A stretch of DNA of 64,000 bases from Pedobacter sp. KBW06. Its GTDB lineage: Bacteria; Bacteroidota; Bacteroidia; Sphingobacteriales; Sphingobacteriaceae. How positions within the stretch are numbered: position 1 is the stretch's first letter; each line of letters opens with the position of its first letter. This document shows, piece after piece, positions 1-9,600 of the stretch. The notes under the pieces were generated by a model, which searched no databases, was not told the origin of the DNA, and worked only from the letters and a program-made list of their open reading frames with translations. A program made the translations under genes and the position numbers. The stretch lies in NCBI RefSeq assembly GCF_003852525.1, contig NZ_QAJL01000005.1, positions 693,230 to 757,229 on the forward strand, in the 5' to 3' direction.

Positions 1-35
1 GATCCGGCCCCTTTTATTTTATAGATAAATCAGGG

Positions 36-1460
36 TTATTTAGCCCACCAGACTTTCTCAGAGGTCGGGATGCTCTGTTGAGGCTGAGGGTTTGAGGTCA
101 CTTCCTGTGAAGGATAAGGATAACGCTGAGGGATATATGGTCTGAATGCATTTGGAACTACATTCAAAACAGGGAATCCCGTTCTGCGCCAGTCGTTATA
201 GGCTTCCAGCGACAAGAAGCTCGCTACATATTTCTCATTGATCAATGTTTTCAAAGGAGTTACCGGATCAAGAATGGAATGAATGGCGGTGTAGGCATTT
301 TTATCTGCTGCAGCAACCTTCAAGAGGTCCATATTGGCTTCGATAGCGGCTTTCAACACCGGCTGTGCAGCTACGGCACCAGATTTATTTAAGGTAGCCT
401 CAGCCTTGATAAACAGTGCTTCTGCATAGGTAGCCAGATACACAGGGGCCGATTTTCCGGTTTCTTCATCGTCCGCAATGTATCCGCCAACATTAGGGGA
501 AACTGCGGCATAAATGGTAGGATCTGTAGTTGGAATCGTTCCGCTTTGTCGGCCTACATAGTCGCCACCCGAACCCGGAGCGGCTAAAATAGGTAGCCTG
601 GGATCATTATTAGCTTTCAACAGGTCCACGAAATTTTTAGAAAGCACTACTCCTCCTGCTCCAGGCAATGTTCCCTGGTACCATGGATTTTCTCCTTTTG
701 CTTTTCCGGAATAGGTTACTTTTGCATTGTCTGCGTTTGCAGAAAATCCATTCTGCAATGCTGCCAATGCTAAATCTGCCTGTGTTGTTGCCGAATAACC
801 TGCTGCTTTGCTCAGGCGAAGGTGATATCTCGCTTTAAGTGTATAAGCCAGTTTTTTCCAGGATGCGAAATCACCACCATAGATCAAATCATCGCTACCT
901 ACACGAATACCAGCAGGCGCAGAATTCAGGATCACAATCGCCTGATCAAGCGTAGTCTGAATCAATTTATAAATGCTCTCCTGTGAATCGTATTTAGGTT
1001 TTAAATTACCCAAAGCTGCGAAACCTTCGGTATAGGGAATGTCGCCCCAAAGGTCAGTACAAACCGCTAAATTATAGGCCAGCAAGACCTTTCCGATGCC
1101 CGCATAACCATTGTTACCTGCCTTTTCTGCTTTATCGATCATAAGCCTGGAATTATAGAAAATTGCAGGATAAAGGTCAAAGCTCCAGGTATTGTTTACA
1201 TCACTTGGTGTAATTCTATACGAATCAATTTCCGGAGCCGGCTGATTGATGGCCAGTTGCTGCGTCCAATAGGCGGATACGCTGCCCGGAAAACCGCCGA
1301 TAATATTGGTGGTCGTATAAATCTCCAGAGGAGTCAAAATCAAAGCTTCCTGAACGTCTACCGGATTGTTTGGATCTTTATTAATGTCAAGGAATTTTTT
1401 ACATCCTGATGCAGACACCAGTAATATAAATGCGATTAAGGTATAATATGTCTTTTTCAT
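36..1460 (-). CDS. SusD-like outer-membrane lipoprotein
   Basis: This 474-residue protein begins with a lipoprotein signal peptide whose lipobox ends in Cys20 (SASGC), so the mature protein should be anchored to the outer membrane. The region after it (FLDINKDPNNP) and the helical body match the SusD/RagB superfamily, probably the SusD_2-like branch, which caps a SusC transporter and binds the ligand at the cell surface. It follows the susC-type gene by 10 bases on the same strand, so the two are one transcription unit and should form one SusCD complex. The ligand cannot be told from sequence. No carbohydrate-active enzyme lies between this pair and gltD, and anything downstream is outside the window. 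Confidence 0.92.
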   Translation of the reverse strand: MKKTYYTLIAFILLVSASGCKKFLDINKDPNNPVDVQEALILTPLEIYTTTNIIGGFPGSVSAYWTQQLAINQPAPEIDSYRITPSDVNNTWSFDLYPAIFYNSRLMIDKAEKAGNNGYAGIGKVLLAYNLAVCTDLWGDIPYTEGFAALGNLKPKYDSQESIYKLIQTTLDQAIVILNSAPAGIRVGSDDLIYGGDFASWKKLAYTLKARYHLRLSKAAGYSATTQADLALAALQNGFSANADNAKVTYSGKAKGENPWYQGTLPGAGGVVLSKNFVDLLKANNDPRLPILAAPGSGGDYVGRQSGTIPTTDPTIYAAVSPNVGGYIADDEETGKSAPVYLATYAEALFIKAEATLNKSGAVAAQPVLKAAIEANMDLLKVAAADKNAYTAIHSILDPVTPLKTLINEKYVASFLSLEAYNDWRRTGFPVLNVVPNAFRPYIPQRYPYPSQEVTSNPQPQQSIPTSEKVWWAK

Positions 1461-1470
1461 GTTGTTCGAT

Positions 1471-4400
1471 TTAGAAAGTAACTTTTACAGCGAAATTATA
1501 GCTTCTGTTAGATGGGGTAACAAAATTGGTAAAGCCGCCACCATTTCCGGTTCCATATAAACTTACTTCCGGATCTGAGCCTGTGTAATGCGGCGTATAG
1601 AACCATAAGTTTCTTCCTGTAGCGGAAATGCTCAATCCTTTAAATGGTGTTCTCTTTAAAAGTGAAGGCGCGAAATTATAAGCCAGGCTTACCTGTCTCA
1701 ATTTCACATAAGTACCATCTTCTACCCCATTTTCATCTACCTGTGAATAGTTATTTTGATAATATCCCTGATCTATTGGAACTACTTTGGTATTTACCTG
1801 TCCATCTTCGGTAACACCGTCAAATACTCTCGTACCTGTTCTGTCTTCAGTTATTTTCGTTACCCCATAGAAATTCAGGTAAAAATTATCAAGGTTGTAG
1901 ACATCTCCACCTTTTTTCATATCCAATACGGCAGAAAGACTCAGGCCTTTCCAGGTAAAAGTGGTGGTTAGTCCTGCATTCCATTTCGGCACTGTATTTC
2001 CGATCGGACCAAGCTTTTCATCAATGATCGGATAACCATCGGCACCGATCACCATTTTTCCGGCATCGTTACGCAGGTATCTTGAACCAAAAATAACTGC
2101 ATAAGGCTGGTCTTTATAAGCAAATACTCCGGGGCTGACAAATCCGGCAAACTGAATATTGTCCAGATTCTGACCGATATCCGTCACTTTATTATTGATT
2201 TTAGAGAAGTTAAGTCCCACTACCCAGGTGATGTCCTGAGTTTTGATTGGTGTACCGCTCAATATCAATTCAAAACCTTTGTTGTACATACTTGCCGCAT
2301 TAATTACAGCCGCATTAAAACCACTCGATGGTGTAATTGGTGTGGTACTGATCAGATCTTTACTGATCTTGTTGAAATAAGTCGCTTCAATATTAAACCT
2401 GTTCTTAAACATCTTTAATTCCAGACCTGTTTCAAACTCTTTTAAGCCTTCGTTTTTCAGGTTAGGGTCACCATAGGTATTGGTCAGTAAAAACCCGTTA
2501 CGTCCATCGTAAGGGAACTCAATATTTCCGATTGTTGGTTTTGTATAAGGAGTACCAATACTGTAAGGTGCAACGTTATCATTTCCTACATAAGAATAAG
2601 AAACACGGATTTTACCGAAGTTAAGGATAGAATTGTTACTTAGACCAAGAGGTTCTGTAAATATAAAACCTGCAGAGGCAGATCCGTAAGGATAGAATCT
2701 TTTATCGGCACTAAGTACCGAAGTTCCATCATAACGACCGGTTAAGGATAAAGACAGCATGCGTTTGTATTCACCGGTCATTTGTGCGTACACTCCTACT
2801 TTTCTATAATTCCTGTCCGTAATTTTAGATACAATGGTGGATGCGTTTGCGATGTTGTAAAAATCTTTCGCGCCCAGTCCGATGCCCTTGTCAAATACCG
2901 TTCTTTCCTCAGAAGAAAGGATGTTATTCCCGACCAGGATGCTTCCAAAGAAATCATCTCCAAAGTTTTTCTTGGCCTCAACGATCAGGTCATGGTTAAA
3001 CTGTCTGAAATTGATTTCACGGTTGTACATTTTTCCATCCGCAGATTCCCCGCCAACAATTCCCGGAGCTTCATGATAGGTCGTTCCATCATTAAAAATA
3101 TCAGCACCCAGTCTTTCTGTAATTGTTAACCACGGTGTCGGGTTATAATTTAGTGTGAATACCGGTAAAAACCTGTTTACAACCGAAGCAAACTTAACGT
3201 TGTCTACCAGCCAGTAAGGGTTATTCCTTGCTGCGCGATAAACCCTTTGGCTTCCGTCAGGGTTAGTGGTTGGAAAAGGATCCCATGAAATTGGTGCGGC
3301 ATAAACCGTCCAGAATGGACTCGCCAGACTATTGCCCTCTGGCAGGCGGTCATTTGCGGTGTTGATGTAGTTCAGCTGACCGGTCACTGATACTTTGCTT
3401 GTAATTTCATGTGTAAATTTGGTAAAGAAAGAGTGACGGCCGAAATCCGTACCCGGCATCGTACCTTTTGTATTCAGGTAGGAATAAGAAACCAGATACG
3501 ATGATTTATCCGTAGATCCATTTACCGCAAGCGTATTGTCTGTGGTAAAACCTTGTTTAAAGAATTCCTTTCTTGGATCATGCTTCGTTACCGGAGCGCC
3601 ATTTACGGTTAATCCTTCAATCAGTGGTCCCCATGAACCGGAGCTCAGCTGGCCATTGTTACCATCTACATAAGTACCATTGGTACCCTGCGCATATTTA
3701 TCCTGGAATTCAGGGAATATGGCATTGTCAAAAGTAATACCCGAAGAAAGCGAGACAGAAGGTTTTCCTTTACCCGTTTTTGTCGTGATGATGACCACCC
3801 CTCTCGCTGCCGCCGAACCATATAAGGCACTTGCTGCTGCTCCTTTAAGGATAGAGACACTTTCTACGATATTCGGATCAATATCAATTGCCCTGTTAGC
3901 TGTTCCTCCGGCACTCAATGCACCATCCGGATTTCCCGCTTCCGTATTGTTAATCGGCACTCCATCCACAACGAATAAAGCACCATTCTCTCCGGTAAGG
4001 GAAGTATTTCCTCTGATCACAATTTTTGAAGAGCTACCTGCAGCACCACTTGAATTCGTGATCTGAACACCGGCCACTTTACCAGCCAGTGCATTGACCA
4101 GGTTATTCTCTTTGGCAGCAACCAGAGAATTCCCCGTCACTTCCTGTGTAGAATAGGTCAATGTGCGTTTCTCTCTCTTGATACCAAGGGCGGTAACCAC
4201 AATTTCATTTAAATTGTTTTCTTCATCACTTAAAGAAACATCTAACTGATTATTTGATCCGATTGCTTTCGTTAGGGTTGTAAAACCCAGGTAAGAGAAC
4301 TCCAGGCTCAGGTTGTTTCCGTTCACCTCGATGGAGTACTTTCCATTGGCCCCGGTTTGTGTTCCTGTTTTCTGCCCTTTCACCCTTACAGATACCCCAG

Positions 4401-4521
4401 GGAGGGGATTTTTGTCGCTTGTCGCGATTACGGTACCAGTGATGGTACGTGTTTGTGCCCAGGCTGTTATTGTAAACAGCAACAGCACCATTAGCGTTAG
4501 TAACGGTCTTTTCATAGTCAT
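1471..4521 (-). CDS. SusC/RagA-family TonB-linked outer-membrane transporter
   Basis: This 1016-residue protein has a signal peptide (about residues 1-22), a CarboxypepD_reg-like domain (about 25-105), a TonB plug with the SusC-typical motifs LNEIVVTALG and VDGVPIN, and a long C-terminal beta-barrel ending in an aromatic residue (VKVTF). It is an energy-dependent importer that works with the SusD-like lipoprotein encoded 10 bases downstream. No STN domain or anti-sigma-interacting N-terminus is visible, so trans-envelope signalling is not indicated. A second in-frame ATG two codons in is an equally possible start. The substrate is unknown. Confidence 0.95.
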   Translation of the reverse strand: MTMKRPLLTLMVLLLFTITAWAQTRTITGTVIATSDKNPLPGVSVRVKGQKTGTQTGANGKYSIEVNGNNLSLEFSYLGFTTLTKAIGSNNQLDVSLSDEENNLNEIVVTALGIKREKRTLTYSTQEVTGNSLVAAKENNLVNALAGKVAGVQITNSSGAAGSSSKIVIRGNTSLTGENGALFVVDGVPINNTEAGNPDGALSAGGTANRAIDIDPNIVESVSILKGAAASALYGSAAARGVVIITTKTGKGKPSVSLSSGITFDNAIFPEFQDKYAQGTNGTYVDGNNGQLSSGSWGPLIEGLTVNGAPVTKHDPRKEFFKQGFTTDNTLAVNGSTDKSSYLVSYSYLNTKGTMPGTDFGRHSFFTKFTHEITSKVSVTGQLNYINTANDRLPEGNSLASPFWTVYAAPISWDPFPTTNPDGSQRVYRAARNNPYWLVDNVKFASVVNRFLPVFTLNYNPTPWLTITERLGADIFNDGTTYHEAPGIVGGESADGKMYNREINFRQFNHDLIVEAKKNFGDDFFGSILVGNNILSSEERTVFDKGIGLGAKDFYNIANASTIVSKITDRNYRKVGVYAQMTGEYKRMLSLSLTGRYDGTSVLSADKRFYPYGSASAGFIFTEPLGLSNNSILNFGKIRVSYSYVGNDNVAPYSIGTPYTKPTIGNIEFPYDGRNGFLLTNTYGDPNLKNEGLKEFETGLELKMFKNRFNIEATYFNKISKDLISTTPITPSSGFNAAVINAASMYNKGFELILSGTPIKTQDITWVVGLNFSKINNKVTDIGQNLDNIQFAGFVSPGVFAYKDQPYAVIFGSRYLRNDAGKMVIGADGYPIIDEKLGPIGNTVPKWNAGLTTTFTWKGLSLSAVLDMKKGGDVYNLDNFYLNFYGVTKITEDRTGTRVFDGVTEDGQVNTKVVPIDQGYYQNNYSQVDENGVEDGTYVKLRQVSLAYNFAPSLLKRTPFKGLSISATGRNLWFYTPHYTGSDPEVSLYGTGNGGGFTNFVTPSNRSYNFAVKVTF

Positions 4522-5064
4522 TTCAGGATTAGTTAATAACTATAATTTAAGCTTTTGCCGAATTTTATATGTCAACAACGTCTCATTTCCGTTACAAAAC
4601 ACGCTTAACAATCAGTATTACAGGTATTTAAACTAACAACAAAGTCAAAAAACAGCATATTTTGGTATAAAATTGACGGATTTACCACAAAAAACACAGT
4701 AATAATATAATTTTTGAAGCACCAAAAATCCCAAATCAAGGTTTCGTCCGGACATTTTTCATTTGATTTCGGGAGTTGAAATTCAGTGGAAATTCAGGCA
4801 GTCAACTTTACTTATAAAACATCGCTCAGACGACGTAGAACGATATAAATAAATGAAAATGCCCATTTACAAAATAACACCTATGAATTGTAAATTCTTT
4901 GTAAATTAACTGCTAAAAAGTAAAATTCAAGATCATCACTGGCAAGGATTTATGTTTAATCTTTCTGGTTATTTAACTGATTTTCAAGGAAAAGTATTGA
5001 TATAGGCCCGTTATCGCGATAAATCCTCCTTATCACCGGAATTCCGGATGCTATTTTAAATCAA
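4522..5064. other. Intergenic region upstream of the susCD pair
   Basis: This AT-rich stretch must hold the susCD promoter on the minus strand. I found no convincing TAnnTTTG element at a proper distance from a TTG, no open frame worth calling and no RNA gene. A 12-base palindrome ccggaattccgg lies at 5036-5047; I assign it no role. Confidence 0.5.
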
Positions 5065-5097
5065 AAAACCCCGGAAATATTAAATTTCCGGGGTTTT
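5063..5097 (-). terminator. Rho-independent terminator of gltBD
   Basis: A perfect 14-bp stem (5065-5078 with 5084-5097, arms AAAACCCCGGAAAT and ATTTCCGGGGTTTT) closes a 5-base loop. Read on the minus strand it ends in a run of six T. It lies about 40 bases beyond the gltD stop codon. Confidence 0.9.
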
Positions 5098-5137
5098 ATT
5101 ATCAATAATGAAATAAATCTTATCTCATTTTTAAGGA

Positions 5138-6604
5138 TTAAGCATAAGGGATTCCATCTTTGGATGGCAGGCGGCTATGTCCCATGAGGTATTCATCCAC
5201 TTTACGTGCGGCTTCCCTACCCTCTGAGATGGCCCATACTACCAGGGATTGTCCCCGGCGCATGTCTCCGGCAGCAAAGATTTTAGCAATATTAGTTTGG
5301 TACTTACCCTCTTCGGCTTTTACGTTTCCTCTATTGTCCAGCTCTACGCCCAATTTCTCGATCAAACCTTCCTTTTGAGGATGTAAGAAACCCATGGCCA
5401 ATAAAACCAGCTGGCAAGGCAAATCACGCTCTGTACCCGCTTTCTCTTTGAAATTTAAAGGTCTGCCTACAGCATCAATCTCCCATTCCACATCCACTAC
5501 TTTTAAGGCTTTCAGGTTTCCATTTTCATCCTTGATGAATTCCTTGGTATTCACTCCCCAGGCCCTTTCACAACCTTCTTCATGAGAAGAAGTTACTTTT
5601 AAAAGCATTGGGAAGGTTGGCCAAGGCATATTGGCTGTACGGTTCTGAGATGGCATTGGCATGATCTCAAACTGCATCACAGACTTTGCCCCCTGTCGGT
5701 TTGAAGTACCAATACAATCAGAACCCGTATCTCCACCCCCGATCACAATCACATCTTTCCCGGTAGCCAGAATCGCTTCTCCATCGATGTTCACGCTTTT
5801 CACACGTTTGTTTTGTTGCTTCAGGAAATCCATAGCATAATGAACACCCTTCGCCTCACGGCCGGTAATGTTCAGGTCTCTTGGAATGGTAGATCCTCCA
5901 GCCAATACGATCGACTGGTATTCCCTAAGCAGGGTATTGAGTTCCACATTAACCCCAACATTGGAGTTACATTTGAAAACAATCCCTTCTTTTTCCATCA
6001 GGCTGATTCTTCTGGTGACCACGTCCTTTTGAAGTTTAAAATCCGGAATGCCATAATTCAACAATCCTCCCGGCGTATCATCACGTTCGTAAACTACCAC
6101 CTCATGACCAGCCCTGTTCAGTTGCGCTGCTGCTGCCAGACCTGCGGGTCCGGAACCAATAACTGCTACTTTCTTGCCGGTACGGATCAATGGCTCTTCC
6201 GCTTTGATGTATCCTTTATTGAAAGCAATTTCAATAATATGTTTTTCTATTTCTTCGATAGAGACCGGAGACCTGTTGATTCCAAGTACGCAGGCCGACT
6301 CACATGGTGCCGGACAAATCCTTCCTGTAAATTCAGGGAAGTTATTTGTGCTCAGCAAAATGGTAGAAGCCAGCTGCCAGTCTCCTTTATATACTGCGTC
6401 GTTAAACTCCGGAATCACATTGCCCAGCGGGCAGCCCGACTGACAAAAAGGAACCCCGCAATCCATACACCTTGCGGCTTCCCGGTTTACCTGCTCTAAT
6501 TCGAAATTCTGTACAAATTCATTATAATGCTTTAAACGTTCTTTAGCATCTTCTTTTACAGGAGCAGTTCTTTCATACTCTAAAAATCCGGTTACTTTTC
6601 CCAT
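5138..6604 (-). CDS. gltD: Glutamate synthase small (beta) subunit
   Basis: This 488-residue protein is the NADPH-oxidising subunit of glutamate synthase, which passes electrons to the large subunit for the reductive conversion of glutamine plus 2-oxoglutarate to two glutamates. The N-terminal iron-sulfur cysteines are visible (C46, C49, C54, C58 and C97, C101, C105). So are the FAD-binding GSGPAG (150-155) and the second dinucleotide motif GGGDTG (289-294). Length is normal for the family. It lies 75 bases downstream of gltB in the same direction and is followed by a strong terminator, so gltBD is a two-gene operon. Confidence 0.97.
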   Translation of the reverse strand: MGKVTGFLEYERTAPVKEDAKERLKHYNEFVQNFELEQVNREAARCMDCGVPFCQSGCPLGNVIPEFNDAVYKGDWQLASTILLSTNNFPEFTGRICPAPCESACVLGINRSPVSIEEIEKHIIEIAFNKGYIKAEEPLIRTGKKVAVIGSGPAGLAAAAQLNRAGHEVVVYERDDTPGGLLNYGIPDFKLQKDVVTRRISLMEKEGIVFKCNSNVGVNVELNTLLREYQSIVLAGGSTIPRDLNITGREAKGVHYAMDFLKQQNKRVKSVNIDGEAILATGKDVIVIGGGDTGSDCIGTSNRQGAKSVMQFEIMPMPSQNRTANMPWPTFPMLLKVTSSHEEGCERAWGVNTKEFIKDENGNLKALKVVDVEWEIDAVGRPLNFKEKAGTERDLPCQLVLLAMGFLHPQKEGLIEKLGVELDNRGNVKAEEGKYQTNIAKIFAAGDMRRGQSLVVWAISEGREAARKVDEYLMGHSRLPSKDGIPYA

Positions 6605-6679
6605 AGTTAAGCTATATTTAGTTTAGTGGTTCTGATCATTTTGTGTTTCAATTTTCTCTGGTTGTTTCGGAGCATAAGG

Positions 6680-9600
6680 TTAAACAGTTACTTCAGCTCT
6701 TTTCTTCAATACTGCTTTATATTCTTTAGGGAATACCTTAATGAAATGCGCAGATTGTGTGGCCCAGTCGCTTAAGATGAATTTAGCCAGATTACTATCT
6801 GTCAGCTGAATGTGTTTCTTCAGCAAGATATTAATGCGCAGTTCATCCTGTTCATCCAGAGGATCAAGGTCTACCATTTCTTTATTGCATTTATTGGCAA
6901 ACTCTCCTTTAACATCATAAATCCAGGCAACTCCACCGCTCATACCCGCTGCAAAATTACTTCCGGTATCACCGATCACCAGAACTTCACCACCAGTCAT
7001 GTATTCACAGCCGTGATCACCTAAACCTTCCACTACTGCTGTAGCTCCGGAATTTCTAACCGCAAAACGTTCTCCTGCCTGTCCTCTTACATACAATTCG
7101 CCGGAGGTTGCACCATAAAGGGCTACATTACCAATGATGATATTTTGTTCCGGTACATAACTGATCGTACTGAAAGGATAGATAGACAACCTGGCACCTG
7201 AAAGTCCTTTTCCAACATAATCATTGGCTTCGCCTTCCAGCTGCAGGGAGATCCCTTTCGCTGCGAAAGCACCAAAACTTTGCCCGGCGGAACCTTTAAA
7301 TTTGAAATTGATGGTATCTGCCGGCAGCCCCTGGCTTTTATAAACTTTAGACACTTCGTTAGACAGCATCGTTCCCAGTGCACGGTTGGTATTCTTCACT
7401 TCAAACTCTCTGTAGATCGGTTCCTTATTCAATAAAGCAGGCTGTGCTGCTTTGATCAGGGCATGATCCAGGATATCTGTCAAGCCGTGGTCCTGCAGTT
7501 CGGTCTGGTAAAGGCTCAGGCCGTTATCAGGCGCTTTATACAGGATTGCAGAAAGATCAAGGTCTTTCAGTTTCCAGTCGCTCGGATCGATTTGACGTAA
7601 GCTTAACGCATCCGCCTGACCCACCATTTCTTCTACCGTTCTGAAACCTAATTCTGCCATGGTTTCTCTCAGTTCCTCCGCAAGGAAATGGAACAGGTTC
7701 ACTACATGGTCTGCTTCTCCGGTAAACAGTTTTCTCAGGTTAGGATCCTGAGTCGCTACCCCTACCGGGCAGGTATTCAGGTGACATTTCCTCATCATAA
7801 TACAGCCGGAAGTAACCAATGCTGCTGTCGCTACACCCCATTCTTCGGCTCCAAGAAGCGTCGCAATGGCGATGTCTTTACCTGTTTTCAGCTGTCCGTC
7901 TGTTTGCAGGACTACCCTGCTGCGCAGGCGGTTTTTAACCAGTGTCTGATGTGCTTCCGCGAGGCCAAGCTCCCATGGAAGTCCGGCATGCTGGATAGAG
8001 GTCAATGGCGATGCACCCGTTCCTCCGTCAAACCCTGACACCAGGATCACATCCGCATGTGCTTTTGCCACTCCGGCAGCAATTGTTCCAACACCAGCTT
8101 TAGAAACCAGTTTCACGTTGATTCTTGCTTCGCGGTTGGCATTTTTCAAATCAAAGATCAGCTGTGCTAAATCTTCAATAGAATAAATATCGTGGTGTGG
8201 CGGCGGAGAGATCAATCCTACCCCTGGCGTGGCGTGACGAACCTTAGCGATCCAGTCGTCCACCTTATCTCCGGGTAATTGTCCACCTTCACCTGGTTTG
8301 GCACCCTGTGCCATTTTAATCTGCAATTCATCCGCATTGCTCAGGTAATAACTCGTTACCCCAAAACGTGCAGAAGCAATTTGCTTGATGGCAGAGCGCA
8401 TTGAATCGCCATTTTCCATGGTTTCATAACGCAATTCATCCTCTCCCCCTTCGCCGGTATTGCTTTTTCCGCCGATGCGGTTCATGGCAATGGCTAAAGT
8501 AGAGTGTGCTTCATGAGAGATCGATCCAAATGACATCGCTCCCGTTGCAAAGCGTTTCAAAATATTTTCAACCGGTTCTACTTCCGATAAAGGCACTGCA
8601 GGACGGTCGTAATTGAATTCAAATAAACCTCTGATCGTATACGCCTGATGTGTCTGTTCGTTTACCAGCTTAGAATACTGTTTATAGACATTGTAATCTT
8701 TCTTTCTCGTTGCATTCTGCAATAAGTGGATCGTTTGAGGGTTGAACAAATGTTGTTCTCCTTTACGTTTCCATTTATAATTACCACCTGTAGGCAGGAT
8801 CATATCCGGACGTGTTGCCGAACCAAAGATTCTATTGTGTTTAATTAAGGTTTCTCTGGCAATTTCGTCCAGTCCCAATCCACCAATTCTGGAAACGGCG
8901 CCCGTAAAATAATTGTCGACCACCTGCTTGTTGATCCCTAGAATTTCAAAGATCTGCGCACCATGGTAAGATTGTAAGGTCGAGATTCCCATTTTTGAGA
9001 AGATCTTTAACAATCCATTATTTACTGCATATATATAGTTCTGGATTAATTTTGCTGGTTTGTTTTCCAATTCAGTTTCAAAACCTGTAATTGTTTCTTC
9101 TGCGAGGTAAGGATTTACTGCAGTCGCACCAAATCCGATTAAACACGCGAAATGGTGAACTTCCCAGACATCACCTGCTTCTACTACCAGGCCTACATCC
9201 CCCCTGTATCCTTTACGGATCAAATGATGGTGAACAGTAGAAACGGCAAGGAGAGAAGGAATTGCGGCATGTTCAGAATCCAGTGCACGATCAGAAAGGA
9301 TGATCACCTGAAATCCGTCTTCCACTGCATCTACAGCATAACGGCAAAGTCTGTCTAAGGCTTTTGCCATAGCGCCCGGTTTTCCGGTTGCCCTGAAATA
9401 GGTTTGTAAAGTTTTAGACTGGAATACACCCGTATCGATACTTCTCAGTTTCTCCAGCTCTAAATTCGTTAATATCGGATGTTTAATCCCCACACAATGA
9501 CATTGCATTGCTTTTTCTTCCAGGATATTTCCGTTGTTACCCATGAAACCTGCAAGGCTCATCACCACTTTTTCCCTGATCGGATCGATCGGCGGATTGG